A stretch of DNA of 64,000 bases from Pseudomonas sp. B21-028 (lineage in GTDB: Bacteria > Pseudomonadota > Gammaproteobacteria > Pseudomonadales > Pseudomonadaceae), in the NCBI RefSeq assembly GCF_024749045.1, contig NZ_CP087184.1:5146001-5210000 (forward strand), written 5' to 3'. Positions 36,333 to 45,384 of the stretch are shown here, piece after piece. Position numbers and translations under genes: made by a program. The notes beneath the pieces were generated by a model. It was not told the DNA's origin. It was given only the letters and a program-made list of their open reading frames with translations, and ran no database searches. Position 1 is the first letter of the stretch. Every line of letters starts with the position of its first letter.

Positions 36333-37856
36333 ATGACCGTGATCAAGCAAGACGACCTGATTCAGAGCGTTGCCGACGCCCTGCAGTTCATTTCCTATTA
36401 CCACCCCGTGGACTTCATCCAGGCGATGCACGAAGCCTACCTGCGCGAAGAATCGCCAGCGGCCCGTGACTCCATGGCGCAGATTCTGATCAACTCGCGC
36501 ATGTGCGCCACCGGTCATCGGCCGATCTGCCAGGACACCGGCATCGTGACCGTGTTCGTACGGGTGGGCATGGACGTGCGCTGGGACGGCGCGACCATGA
36601 GCCTGGACGACATGATCAACGAGGGCGTGCGTCGCGCCTACAACCTGCCGGAAAACGTCCTGCGCGCTTCCATCCTCGCCGACCCGGCCGGTGCGCGCAA
36701 AAACACCAAGGACAATACCCCGGCGGTCATCCACTACTCCATCGTTCCGGGCAACACCGTGGAAGTGGACGTGGCGGCCAAGGGCGGCGGCTCCGAGAAC
36801 AAGTCGAAAATGGCCATGCTCAACCCGTCCGATTCCATCGTCGACTGGGTGCTCAAGACCGTTCCGACCATGGGGGCCGGCTGGTGCCCACCGGGCATGC
36901 TCGGCATCGGCATCGGCGGCACCGCCGAGAAAGCCGCGGTCATGGCCAAAGAAGTGTTGATGGAATCCATCGACATTCACGAGCTCAAGGCCCGTGGCCC
37001 GCAGAACCGTATCGAAGAGATGCGCCTGGAGCTGTTCGAGAAGGTCAACCAACTGGGCATCGGCGCCCAGGGCCTGGGTGGCCTGACCACCGTGCTCGAC
37101 GTGAAGATCATGGATTATCCGACCCACGCCGCCTCCCTGCCGGTGTGCATGATCCCCAACTGCGCCGCCACCCGTCACGCCCACTTCGTGCTGGACGGCA
37201 CCGGCCCCGCAGAGCTCGAAGCGCCACCGCTGGACGCCTACCCGGAAATCGTCTGGGAAGCCGGCCCGTCGGCTCGTCGCGTGAACCTCGACACCCTGAC
37301 CCCGGAAGAAGTGCAGAGCTGGAAGCCGGGCGAAACCGTGCTGCTCAACGGCAAGATGCTCACCGGTCGCGACGCGGCGCACAAGCGCATGGTCGAGATG
37401 CTGAACAAGGGTGAAACCCTGCCGGTAGACCTCAAGGGCCGCTTCATCTACTACGTCGGCCCGGTCGATCCGGTAGGCGACGAAGTGGTTGGCCCGGCCG
37501 GTCCGACCACCGCCACGCGGATGGACAAGTTCACCCGCCAGATCCTCGAACAGACCGGCCTGCTGGGCATGATCGGCAAATCCGAGCGCGGCCCGACCGC
37601 TATCGAAGCGATCAAGGACAACAAGGCCGTCTACCTGATGGCCGTTGGCGGCGCCGCGTACCTGGTGGCTCAGGCGATCCGCAAGTCCAAGGTCCTGGCA
37701 TTCGCCGAACTGGGCATGGAAGCGATCTACGAGTTCGAGGTCAAGGACATGCCGGTGACCGTTGCGGTCGACAGCCAGGGCGAGTCGGTGCACATCACCG
37801 GCCCGGCCATCTGGCAGAAGAAGATCAGTGACAGCCTGGCGGTAGAAGTGCAGTAA
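36333..37856 (+). CDS. Class I fumarate hydratase (iron-sulfur)
   Basis: Class I fumarase hydrates fumarate to malate in the TCA cycle with an oxygen-sensitive [4Fe-4S] cluster. The 507-residue protein starts MTVIKQDDLIQSVADALQFI behind GAGAGGAG and has CQDTGIVTVFVRVG with the first cluster Cys, CPPGMLGIGIGGTAEKA, and PVCMIPNCAATRHAHF, then the swivelling C-domain with MAVGGAAYLVAQAI. It corresponds to PA4333 by position. A strong terminator follows. Confidence 0.95.
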   Translation: MTVIKQDDLIQSVADALQFISYYHPVDFIQAMHEAYLREESPAARDSMAQILINSRMCATGHRPICQDTGIVTVFVRVGMDVRWDGATMSLDDMINEGVRRAYNLPENVLRASILADPAGARKNTKDNTPAVIHYSIVPGNTVEVDVAAKGGGSENKSKMAMLNPSDSIVDWVLKTVPTMGAGWCPPGMLGIGIGGTAEKAAVMAKEVLMESIDIHELKARGPQNRIEEMRLELFEKVNQLGIGAQGLGGLTTVLDVKIMDYPTHAASLPVCMIPNCAATRHAHFVLDGTGPAELEAPPLDAYPEIVWEAGPSARRVNLDTLTPEEVQSWKPGETVLLNGKMLTGRDAAHKRMVEMLNKGETLPVDLKGRFIYYVGPVDPVGDEVVGPAGPTTATRMDKFTRQILEQTGLLGMIGKSERGPTAIEAIKDNKAVYLMAVGGAAYLVAQAIRKSKVLAFAELGMEAIYEFEVKDMPVTVAVDSQGESVHITGPAIWQKKISDSLAVEVQ

Positions 37857-37876
37857 CCCGCACTTTGGCACCGTAG

Positions 37877-37914
37877 AAAGGCCGGTGGGCGACAAGCCCA
37901 CCGGCCTTTTTTGT
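37877..37914 (+). terminator. Terminator after fumarase
   Basis: AAGGCCGGTGGGC-GACAA-GCCCACCGGCCTT is a perfect 13-bp stem followed by TTTT. Confidence 0.95.
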
Positions 37915-37954
37915 TGCACGCAGGTACGCCTACCACTTATCGGCCCACCCACGC

Positions 37955-37974
37955 ACCTGTCGGATCTGACAGGT
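37955..37974 (+). promoter_or_regulatory. Palindromic operator-like site before the TcB gene
   Basis: ACCTGTCGGATCTGACAGGT is a 20-base palindrome broken only at one central pair (7-bp perfect arms, inner GATC). It ends 76 bases before the TcB start. A near-identical site precedes the second TcC gene and a weaker one the Tc A operon. Confidence 0.65.
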
Positions 37975-38050
37975 TACCCATCGTTCATCTCTTGGCATCC
38001 TCATGTTCAGCCGGGTATTCCCTGACAATGCCTAACGAGAAGATCCCCCA

Positions 38051-41000
38051 ATGGCAGAACAAGCGCCCCTTCAGATTGTGCCCCCCACTATCGCCAACAG
38101 TGCATCCATTGCCACGCTGGGCAGCCGGATCGGCCCTGTCGGCACGCGAGGGGCAGCCTCTTTCGAATTGCCCTTGCCCCTTTCCAGCGCCCGCCACCTG
38201 ACCCCGGCCCTGGCGCTGCACTACAACAACCAGAGCGGCAACGGCACCTTCGGCATCGGCATGCAGTTGTCCCTGCCCAGCATCGCCCGCCGCACCAGCG
38301 AAGGCGTCCCGCACTATGGCGATGACGACGTGATGATCGATGCCGTCGGGGTCGAGCGCTGGCCCGAGTTCAACGACGGCGTGCCGGTCATTCGCACCCT
38401 GGCCGGGCCCGGTAGCCGGGCCTGCTCGGTGGTGCGCTACTACCCCAGGATCGAACGTGCATTCGATGTGTATGAACTCTGGAGCCCCGACGATGGCCAG
38501 GCGCCGTTCTGGCGGGTCCAGGGCAGTAACGGCCATTTGTATTGCTACGGCAACAGCGAAGCGTCGCGCATCGTAGACCCCGTTGCCGCCGCCGATCCCC
38601 AGAAGCCGGACCGCATCGCCGAATGGTTGTTGCTCGAAGAACTCGGCCCATCAGGCGAACACATCTTTTATGAATACGAAAGCGATCCCGGCCCGTTCGA
38701 CGGGCCCCATGACTATCGCGCCCAGCGCTACCTGCGGCGGGTGTGCTACGGCAACGCCACGGCCAGCGATAGCTTCTTCTGCTTCGAAGAGGACGACCCG
38801 GCCAACAGACACTGGCATTTCCATCTGCTGTTCGACTATGGGCAGCGCACCCTCGATCTTGCGCAAAAACCGACGTGGCACGCTCCTGAGGGAGCGCCAT
38901 GGCAACTGCGCAGCGACCCGATCCACGCCTACCGGTACGGTTTCGAAATCGGCACGCGGCGCCTGTGCCAGCAGGTACTGATGTTCCACCACTTCCCCGC
39001 CGAAGCGGGCACCGAGCCTGCGCTGGTCGCACGGTTGCTGCTGGAATACAGCGCCACCGCACTGGGCTACAACCTGCTGACCGCAGCCCATTATCAAGAC
39101 TGGGACGCCGAGGGCCGGGTCGATTACCGCCCCCCCGTCGAGCTGCACTACAGCGGTTTCGAGCTCAACCTGACACCTGAGCCGTTCTTTGAATTGCAGA
39201 CGATGCCCGCCATTGAAGACGGCAGTCGTTACCACTGCGTCGACCTGTACGGCGAGGGCGTTCCGGGCTTCCTGTGCCGCTACACCCAGGGCTGGTATTA
39301 CCGCGAGCCGGAACGCGGCGAGGCCGACGACAAAATCGCCTACGGTCCGTGGTCACGCCTGGAGAGCATCCCGGTCGCCGCCGACAACCCGGCGGTTTTG
39401 CAGGTGTTGACGGACCTGACGGGCAGGGGCCGCCTCAACTGGCTCATCGTCCAGCCCGGCATGAGTGGCTTCTACACCCTCAACCCGGACCGTAGCTGGT
39501 CCACCTTCACGGACTTCAAGCGTTTCCCGACGGAGTTCCTGCACCCGTCCGCGCAACTGGGCGACCTGAACGGCGACGGTTTGCGCTCCCTGGCCATGAT
39601 CGGTCCCAAGAGTGTGCGGCTGTACGCAAACCTTCGCGAGGAGGGGTTTGCCCCTGGCGTGACGGTGCCCCATGAACCGGACAGCGCCCTGCCCTTGTTC
39701 AGCGACCTGCACAGCGAGGTGGTGATGTTCGGCAACTTGCTGGGCAGCGACAGTACCGAGCTGTGCCGCATCCGCTGCAACGAGATCAAGTGCTGGCCGA
39801 GCCTGGGCCATGGGCATTTCGGCGAAGGCTTTGTCATGAGCGTCCTGCCCTTCAGCTACAGCCAGTTCGACGCCGACCGGGTCCGCATCGCCGACCTGGA
39901 CGGGTCCGGCGCGGCGGCGTTGATCTACCTCAAGAGCGAGTGCTTCGAGATCTACCTCAACCGCGGCGGCAATGGACTTGAACAGACCCCCGTGCAAGTG
40001 CCATGGCCCGAAGGCCTGCGGTACGACAATCTGTGCCAGGTTACCCTGGCCGACCTGCAAGGCCTGAGATGTGCCAGCCTGATCCTGAGCAAGCCGCACC
40101 TGACGCCCGACATGAAGACCGGGCATTGGCGCTATGACTTCGTCGCGGCCCGCCCCTATCTGCTCAGTACCATGAACAACAACATGGGTTGCAGCAGCAC
40201 CCTGACCTATCGCAGCAGTGCACAGTACTGGCTGGATGAAAAGCAGCAACGCCTGGCCAGCCGGGAGCCGCCAACCTGCTATCTGCCCCTGGCCTTGCCG
40301 CTGGTGGCGCGCCAACAACAACTGGACGAGATCACCGGTAGTTGCCTGACCCAACGCTTCACTTACTTCGAAGGCGACTATGACAGCCACCACCGGGAGT
40401 TCCGGGGCTTCGGCCGGCTGTACCAGGTCGACAGCGAAGTGCCCGCAGGCGAGACGTCAACCGGTTTGACCGCGCCAGTACTGGTCAAGACCTGGTTCCA
40501 CACCGGCCGCACCGTCGATCAACCCCTCAAGGACTGTTTCGCAGGCGACACCGACGCAGTGCCGCTGGGCCCGACGCTGCTGACCCGTTTCCATGAAAGC
40601 GATGAGGCCAACGAGATCATCAGCCCCGACCCGGACACCGCGCGGGAAATGGCCTATGCCCTGGGTGGCCATGTATTGCGCACCGAAACCCATCCCGCCG
40701 AACCGGCCGACACCGCCAAGCCTTACACCGTGACCCAACAGCGCTACCTGCTGCGCCATCCCCATGTCCACCACAAGAGCCTGCTGGTACTGGAACTGGA
40801 GACGATCACCTATCAATACGACGGGTTTATCGACGACCCGCAGATCCAGCATGGCCTCAACCTGAAGTGGAACCTGTTCGGCCAGCTTATCCACGGTTTC
40901 GCGGTCCACTACGCCCGGCGCCTCACCCCCCTCGACCCACCGCCCTTCGACGATGACGACGAGAACGACTGGTGGCGCGACGCCCATGACGATCAGCAAC

Positions 41001-42502
41001 AGGTATTCCACCTCGTCGAGAAACGCGCCGAGCATCGGCACCTGATCGATGACGACAGGCAGCGCCAGCGGCTGGGCCTGCCCTGGCGCTCCAGGGCCAA
41101 CGGGTTGCAACGTCCAAAAGGTGAACTGCCGTTGGGGCTCACCCCCGGGCAGGTCAGCTATGAAAGCTTCCTCGAACATCAGGACTCCGCGCAATGGGAC
41201 GCCGCCCGGCAACTGATCGCGCTCCAGGAACAGAACTACCTGCTGGACGAGCACGACGACATTGTCTTCCAGGCACTGCGCGGTCCACTGGAGGTGGCCG
41301 AGTTCGACAAGCTTGCGCTGCAAGCCTATGACGATCTGCCTCCCCCCTTCGACATTCGCGAGCAGTTGGAAACCATCGGCTTCGAGCCCATGAAGCTGTT
41401 TCTACCGGACGACCCGGATGAGGACGATCGCGAAAATCTCTGGTCCAGGAAAGTCGGGTTTGCGACCTACGAACCCCTCGGGGGCTTCTTCCAGCTGACG
41501 ACCCTGCGGGAAACCCAAAGCCACGGGGTGACCACCGTCGAGCACGACCCTTACCACTTGATGACCACCGCCGTGACCTTGCCGGACGGCTGCACGACCC
41601 GGATCGAGTACGATTACCACGCGTTGCTGCCGCGCAAGATCGTCGATGCCAATGACAATATCCAGCAAGCATTCTATGGTCCGGCGGGCGCTCCACTGGG
41701 CGTGACCTTTCATGGCACCGAGAGCGGCGCTCCGGCGGGCTTCGACGATATTGCTACCTACCAGCCGCCCGAAGACCTGACACCCGGCCATGCCATCGAC
41801 CATCCGGAAGCCACCCTGGGCCGGATCGCCAGTGCCGTGCGCAGCGATGCGCTCAGTTGGATGGGGTCCCTCGATCTCGCCCTGGTACTCCCCGCACAAC
41901 GCAGCGAGTGGATCAGCGAGCGCTACTTGTTGCCCGATGGCCATATCCGCGCCTCGGCGCGCACGCGTCTGGAACGACTGACCGAGCGCAGCGCCGCCCA
42001 GGCACTCCTGCGGGTGCTGGTGCAGGCAGCGACCCGGGAGCCGGTCCACAGCGTCGTGCTGAACGCCGATCGTTACCCGGACGATCCGTTGCAACAGATC
42101 CGCATCACCGTCAATGCCGTCGACGGATTCGGTCGTGCCCTGCAAAGCAAACAGCGGGTGGAAGCCGGACAAGCCTATGCCGTGGGTGAAGACGGCTCGC
42201 TGGTGTTGCAGGATGGCCAGCCGCTCCAGCACCTGGCCGAACGGCGCTGGCGTGTGAGTGAACGGGTCGAGTACGACAACAAGGGATTGGTCACGCGGGT
42301 CTACCGGCCCTACTTCGCCGATGCCTGGCGCTACATCAACGACGCGTCGCTGCGCGTGCACGGTTATCACGACCAGCAGTTCTATGATCCGCCAGGACGC
42401 CTGGTCAAGGCCATCAATGCCAAGGGACACGAAGCCTGGCATGTCTATCACCCCTGGTACCAATGCGACTTCGATTACAACGATACGGATCCAGGGGACT
42501 GA
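38051..42502 (+). CDS. Tc toxin subunit B (TcdB/TcaC family, SpvB N-domain)
   Basis: The 1483-residue protein begins with an SpvB-type domain (SIATLGSRIGPVGTRGAASF, LHYNNQSGNGTFGIGMQLSL). It continues through FG-GAP-like segments LGDLNGDGLRSLAMIGP (about 505-520) and IADLDGSGAAALIYLKS (about 613-630) of the beta-propeller, then TcdB middle regions and Rhs-like strands. TcB forms, with TcC, the cocoon that holds the toxic C-terminus, and docks by its propeller on the TcA funnel. Length and order are normal. GAGAAGA precedes the ATG. It is 24 bases upstream of a TcC gene. No signal peptide. Confidence 0.93.
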   Translation: MAEQAPLQIVPPTIANSASIATLGSRIGPVGTRGAASFELPLPLSSARHLTPALALHYNNQSGNGTFGIGMQLSLPSIARRTSEGVPHYGDDDVMIDAVGVERWPEFNDGVPVIRTLAGPGSRACSVVRYYPRIERAFDVYELWSPDDGQAPFWRVQGSNGHLYCYGNSEASRIVDPVAAADPQKPDRIAEWLLLEELGPSGEHIFYEYESDPGPFDGPHDYRAQRYLRRVCYGNATASDSFFCFEEDDPANRHWHFHLLFDYGQRTLDLAQKPTWHAPEGAPWQLRSDPIHAYRYGFEIGTRRLCQQVLMFHHFPAEAGTEPALVARLLLEYSATALGYNLLTAAHYQDWDAEGRVDYRPPVELHYSGFELNLTPEPFFELQTMPAIEDGSRYHCVDLYGEGVPGFLCRYTQGWYYREPERGEADDKIAYGPWSRLESIPVAADNPAVLQVLTDLTGRGRLNWLIVQPGMSGFYTLNPDRSWSTFTDFKRFPTEFLHPSAQLGDLNGDGLRSLAMIGPKSVRLYANLREEGFAPGVTVPHEPDSALPLFSDLHSEVVMFGNLLGSDSTELCRIRCNEIKCWPSLGHGHFGEGFVMSVLPFSYSQFDADRVRIADLDGSGAAALIYLKSECFEIYLNRGGNGLEQTPVQVPWPEGLRYDNLCQVTLADLQGLRCASLILSKPHLTPDMKTGHWRYDFVAARPYLLSTMNNNMGCSSTLTYRSSAQYWLDEKQQRLASREPPTCYLPLALPLVARQQQLDEITGSCLTQRFTYFEGDYDSHHREFRGFGRLYQVDSEVPAGETSTGLTAPVLVKTWFHTGRTVDQPLKDCFAGDTDAVPLGPTLLTRFHESDEANEIISPDPDTAREMAYALGGHVLRTETHPAEPADTAKPYTVTQQRYLLRHPHVHHKSLLVLELETITYQYDGFIDDPQIQHGLNLKWNLFGQLIHGFAVHYARRLTPLDPPPFDDDDENDWWRDAHDDQQQVFHLVEKRAEHRHLIDDDRQRQRLGLPWRSRANGLQRPKGELPLGLTPGQVSYESFLEHQDSAQWDAARQLIALQEQNYLLDEHDDIVFQALRGPLEVAEFDKLALQAYDDLPPPFDIREQLETIGFEPMKLFLPDDPDEDDRENLWSRKVGFATYEPLGGFFQLTTLRETQSHGVTTVEHDPYHLMTTAVTLPDGCTTRIEYDYHALLPRKIVDANDNIQQAFYGPAGAPLGVTFHGTESGAPAGFDDIATYQPPEDLTPGHAIDHPEATLGRIASAVRSDALSWMGSLDLALVLPAQRSEWISERYLLPDGHIRASARTRLERLTERSAAQALLRVLVQAATREPVHSVVLNADRYPDDPLQQIRITVNAVDGFGRALQSKQRVEAGQAYAVGEDGSLVLQDGQPLQHLAERRWRVSERVEYDNKGLVTRVYRPYFADAWRYINDASLRVHGYHDQQFYDPPGRLVKAINAKGHEAWHVYHPWYQCDFDYNDTDPGD

Positions 42503-42526
42503 AACATGTACAGGCAGGCCCACGCC

Positions 42527-45250
42527 ATGAGCACTGTGCACGTGCGTACGCCGCATCTGATCGTCGTCGAGGGGCGTGGCCTGCCGGCTCGGCAGATCGT
42601 TTATTTGCGCGACCAAGTCGCGACCCCGGCCAGGGCGCTGATCTCCCGACGCAGCCACGATGCCGCCGGCCGACTCGTCGAGCAATGGGACGCACGTCTG
42701 TTCGATAGCGCGCCCAAACCCAACCAGACCATCCGCTATGGCATGAGCGGGCATCCTTTGCGCACCGACAGCGTCGATGCGGGTTGGCGCCTGGTTCTAC
42801 CGGGCCTGGCAAGTGAGCTCCGGCAACGCTGGGACGAGCGCGGCAGCCACTGGCGCATGAGGCACGATGAGCAACTGCGGCCGGTGACACTGGAGGAGAA
42901 CGGCCAGGCCAATGCGGATACCTTCACCTATGGCGACAGTGCGGCGGATGCCGGTCACAACCTGCGCGGGCGCCTGTTCGAACAGACCGACCCCTCGGGC
43001 AGCCTGCGCCTGGACAGCTACGGCCTGCTCGGCCGGCCGCTGCGCGAAACACGTACGTTCCAGGATGACAAAGCCTTTACCAGCCGCTACCTCTACGATC
43101 CGCTGGACGCCGTCCTGGAGCAGACCGACGCCGGCGGCAACCGGAAGCGGTGGCGCTATGACCTGACCGGACAGCTTGCACAGGCCCAATTGCAGCTCAC
43201 GGGGCAGGCCGAATGGCTACCGATCCTGGAGAGTGCGCACTACAACGCCGCCGGGCAGATTATCGAACAGCGGATCAGCAATGGCATTATCAGCCACTGG
43301 CGTTACGATCCGGCCGATGCGCGCTTGCAGCGTCAATGGACGCTGAGCGACCAGACGGCCCTGCAGGATTTCGAATACGCGTATGACCCGGTGGGCAACA
43401 TCACCCGTATCCTCGATCAGGCCTTCACGCCCAGTCACTTCGCCAACCAGCGGGTCGAGGGTCATCGCGGGTTCAGCTATGACTCGCTGTATCGCCTGCT
43501 CAGCGCCAGCGGGTACGACGATGGCCCACCCTCGGACAATCCCGGCCTCCCGCAACCGACAGACCCCAATGACCGGCGCAACTACGTTCAGACCTACGAA
43601 TATGATCACGGCGGCAATCTGGTCAGGCTCCACCACGCACGCGACGGTGCCAGCCACACCCGCCAGATGTTCATCGACCCGCACAGCAACCGGGGGGCGC
43701 GCTGGGAGCCGGGCGATCCGGCACCGTCGTTCGACGTGCTGTACGACCGTCACGGTAACCTCCTGGCCTTGCAGCCCGGCCGGGACCTGGAATGGAACGC
43801 CCGTGACCAGTTGACGACCGTAACATTGGTCAAGCGTGATGCCGCGCCCAACGACGAAGAGCATTACCACTACAGCCAGGGCCAGCGGGTTTATAAATGC
43901 CACACCACCCATGCCGGGACTTCCCGTCATTTCCACGCGGTGCATTATCTGCCTGGCCTGGAAATCCGTACACGGGACTCGGGCGAGGAGTTGCACGTCG
44001 TCCAGATTGCCGCCGGCCCCGTCAACGTACGCTGCCTGCATTGGGTCAGCGGCAAGCCGGCCGGGATTGCCGACGACCAACTGCGCTACAGCCTCCAGGA
44101 TCATCTGGGTTCAAGCCTGATGGAGCTCGACCAGCAAGCCCGCTTGATCAGCCACGAAGGTTATTATCCGTTCGGGGCGACGGCCTGGATGAGCGCACGA
44201 TCGACCCCGGAGATCGGCTACAAGACCCGGCGCTATTCGGGTCGCGAAATGGATGTCAGCGGCTTGTATGCCTACAACGAACGCTACTACGCACCGTGGC
44301 TGCAGCGCTGGATCGCCGCCGATCCAGCGGGGGATGTGGACGGGTTGAACCTGTATGCGTTCCTGGGCAATAGCCCGTTGTGCTATGTGGACAGCGGAAC
44401 GAACCGAATCGAATGGCAGATTCTGAACTATTCGGATTTCATTTCAGAACTCGGGAAGGAGTCCGCAACGGCGCTGGCGCAGATCGACAACATCATCCAC
44501 AAGACGAACATCGGTAAGGAGCTGCTGAAAAACCTCGCGGGTGAGACTCTCGGCGCCGTGGTCGGTTTTTCGGGTGGCTACGTGGGGGCGGAGGGGTTCG
44601 GTTCAGTGATGCCATCGCTCAATGAAATCCCTTATCTGAGTGGCCTCACCGGTGGGAACATAGGCGCCGACATCGCTGACGTGACAGCCGAAACCAGCCT
44701 CCCGACTGCCCGCCTGTTACGGCCGCTCATCCCGCAGACGTCGGCCATGTCGATCAAGGCAATCGATAGCCGGCTAGGGTACGCTCGAGACGATTCTGCG
44801 GGCGCCTCGGTCCAGGACTTCTCGAATTTTTTCCTGAATCGAGTCGTAGGCTCGGTGGTCCCCGGCATCAACTTGCTGAAACTGGGTGCCCGGGCCCAGG
44901 AAGCCGAGGACATCAAGATGGGGCTCACCCCCATGAAGATCCAGAAGATCGACGCCATGCTCGCCGAATGGAAAAGCACCGTGGAACAGCGCTGGAGTAC
45001 CACGGACGCCGCCTTCAAAGCCCTGGGTCAATCGGTGGTCTACCCGGGCGACTTGCTGCCCAACGTCAACCACATGACGACACGGCAAACCCTGGCACCG
45101 ATCCACCATTCGGTCCTGCAGAGAAAGACCCAGGTCACGCTGGACTACATCGACCGGGCGCAGACAGGCATGACCTGGTACAAAGAGATGAGCACCACGG
45201 ACAATCAGTTCCTGTTGAAGCGGTCCCACGCCAAGGGCGCGGGAGGATGA
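42527..45250 (+). CDS. tccC: Tc toxin subunit C, TccC family (first copy)
   Basis: The 907-residue protein starts MSTVHVRTPHLIVVEGRGLP (ATG 42527, AGGCAGG upstream). Rhs/YD repeats form the shell, for example YDSLYRLLSASGYDD and HYSQGQRVYK. The Rhs-associated core runs from about R569 through YNERYYAPWLQRWIAADPAG to VD622, where autoproteolysis releases the C-terminus. Residues 623-907 are a separate, less repetitive C-terminal part, containing a Gly-rich stretch (GETLGAVVGFSGGYVGAEGF) and many helices; I recognise no toxin domain. Cleavage region D-S-G-T-N lacks the usual G-L. It pairs with the TcB just upstream. Confidence 0.92.
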   Translation: MSTVHVRTPHLIVVEGRGLPARQIVYLRDQVATPARALISRRSHDAAGRLVEQWDARLFDSAPKPNQTIRYGMSGHPLRTDSVDAGWRLVLPGLASELRQRWDERGSHWRMRHDEQLRPVTLEENGQANADTFTYGDSAADAGHNLRGRLFEQTDPSGSLRLDSYGLLGRPLRETRTFQDDKAFTSRYLYDPLDAVLEQTDAGGNRKRWRYDLTGQLAQAQLQLTGQAEWLPILESAHYNAAGQIIEQRISNGIISHWRYDPADARLQRQWTLSDQTALQDFEYAYDPVGNITRILDQAFTPSHFANQRVEGHRGFSYDSLYRLLSASGYDDGPPSDNPGLPQPTDPNDRRNYVQTYEYDHGGNLVRLHHARDGASHTRQMFIDPHSNRGARWEPGDPAPSFDVLYDRHGNLLALQPGRDLEWNARDQLTTVTLVKRDAAPNDEEHYHYSQGQRVYKCHTTHAGTSRHFHAVHYLPGLEIRTRDSGEELHVVQIAAGPVNVRCLHWVSGKPAGIADDQLRYSLQDHLGSSLMELDQQARLISHEGYYPFGATAWMSARSTPEIGYKTRRYSGREMDVSGLYAYNERYYAPWLQRWIAADPAGDVDGLNLYAFLGNSPLCYVDSGTNRIEWQILNYSDFISELGKESATALAQIDNIIHKTNIGKELLKNLAGETLGAVVGFSGGYVGAEGFGSVMPSLNEIPYLSGLTGGNIGADIADVTAETSLPTARLLRPLIPQTSAMSIKAIDSRLGYARDDSAGASVQDFSNFFLNRVVGSVVPGINLLKLGARAQEAEDIKMGLTPMKIQKIDAMLAEWKSTVEQRWSTTDAAFKALGQSVVYPGDLLPNVNHMTTRQTLAPIHHSVLQRKTQVTLDYIDRAQTGMTWYKEMSTTDNQFLLKRSHAKGAGG

Positions 45251-45276
45251 CGCGATCGACCGGCTTGCCCCGGGCA

Positions 45277-45296
45277 GCCTGTCAGACCTGACAGGT
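45277..45296 (+). promoter_or_regulatory. Palindromic operator-like site before the second tccC
   Basis: GCCTGTCAGACCTGACAGGT has perfect CCTGTC/GACAGG arms six bases apart and shares 17 of 20 bases with the site at 37955-37974. It lies 88 bases before the ATG at 45385, in the 134-base gap after the first tccC. Confidence 0.65.
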
Positions 45297-45384
45297 TCGG
45301 CACTGTTCTTTCGCGGGTATATTGCCCCCTCAGTGCGCAACCTCGTTAAAGATCGAAGCGATGCCCCCTGGAGGCCGTCGACTG

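Noticed and set aside
36138..37952. 604-codon open frame antisense to fumarase, and a similar 509-codon frame antisense to pyk (31847-33376)
   Set aside because: Typical mirror frames of high-GC genes; the sense genes are unmistakable.
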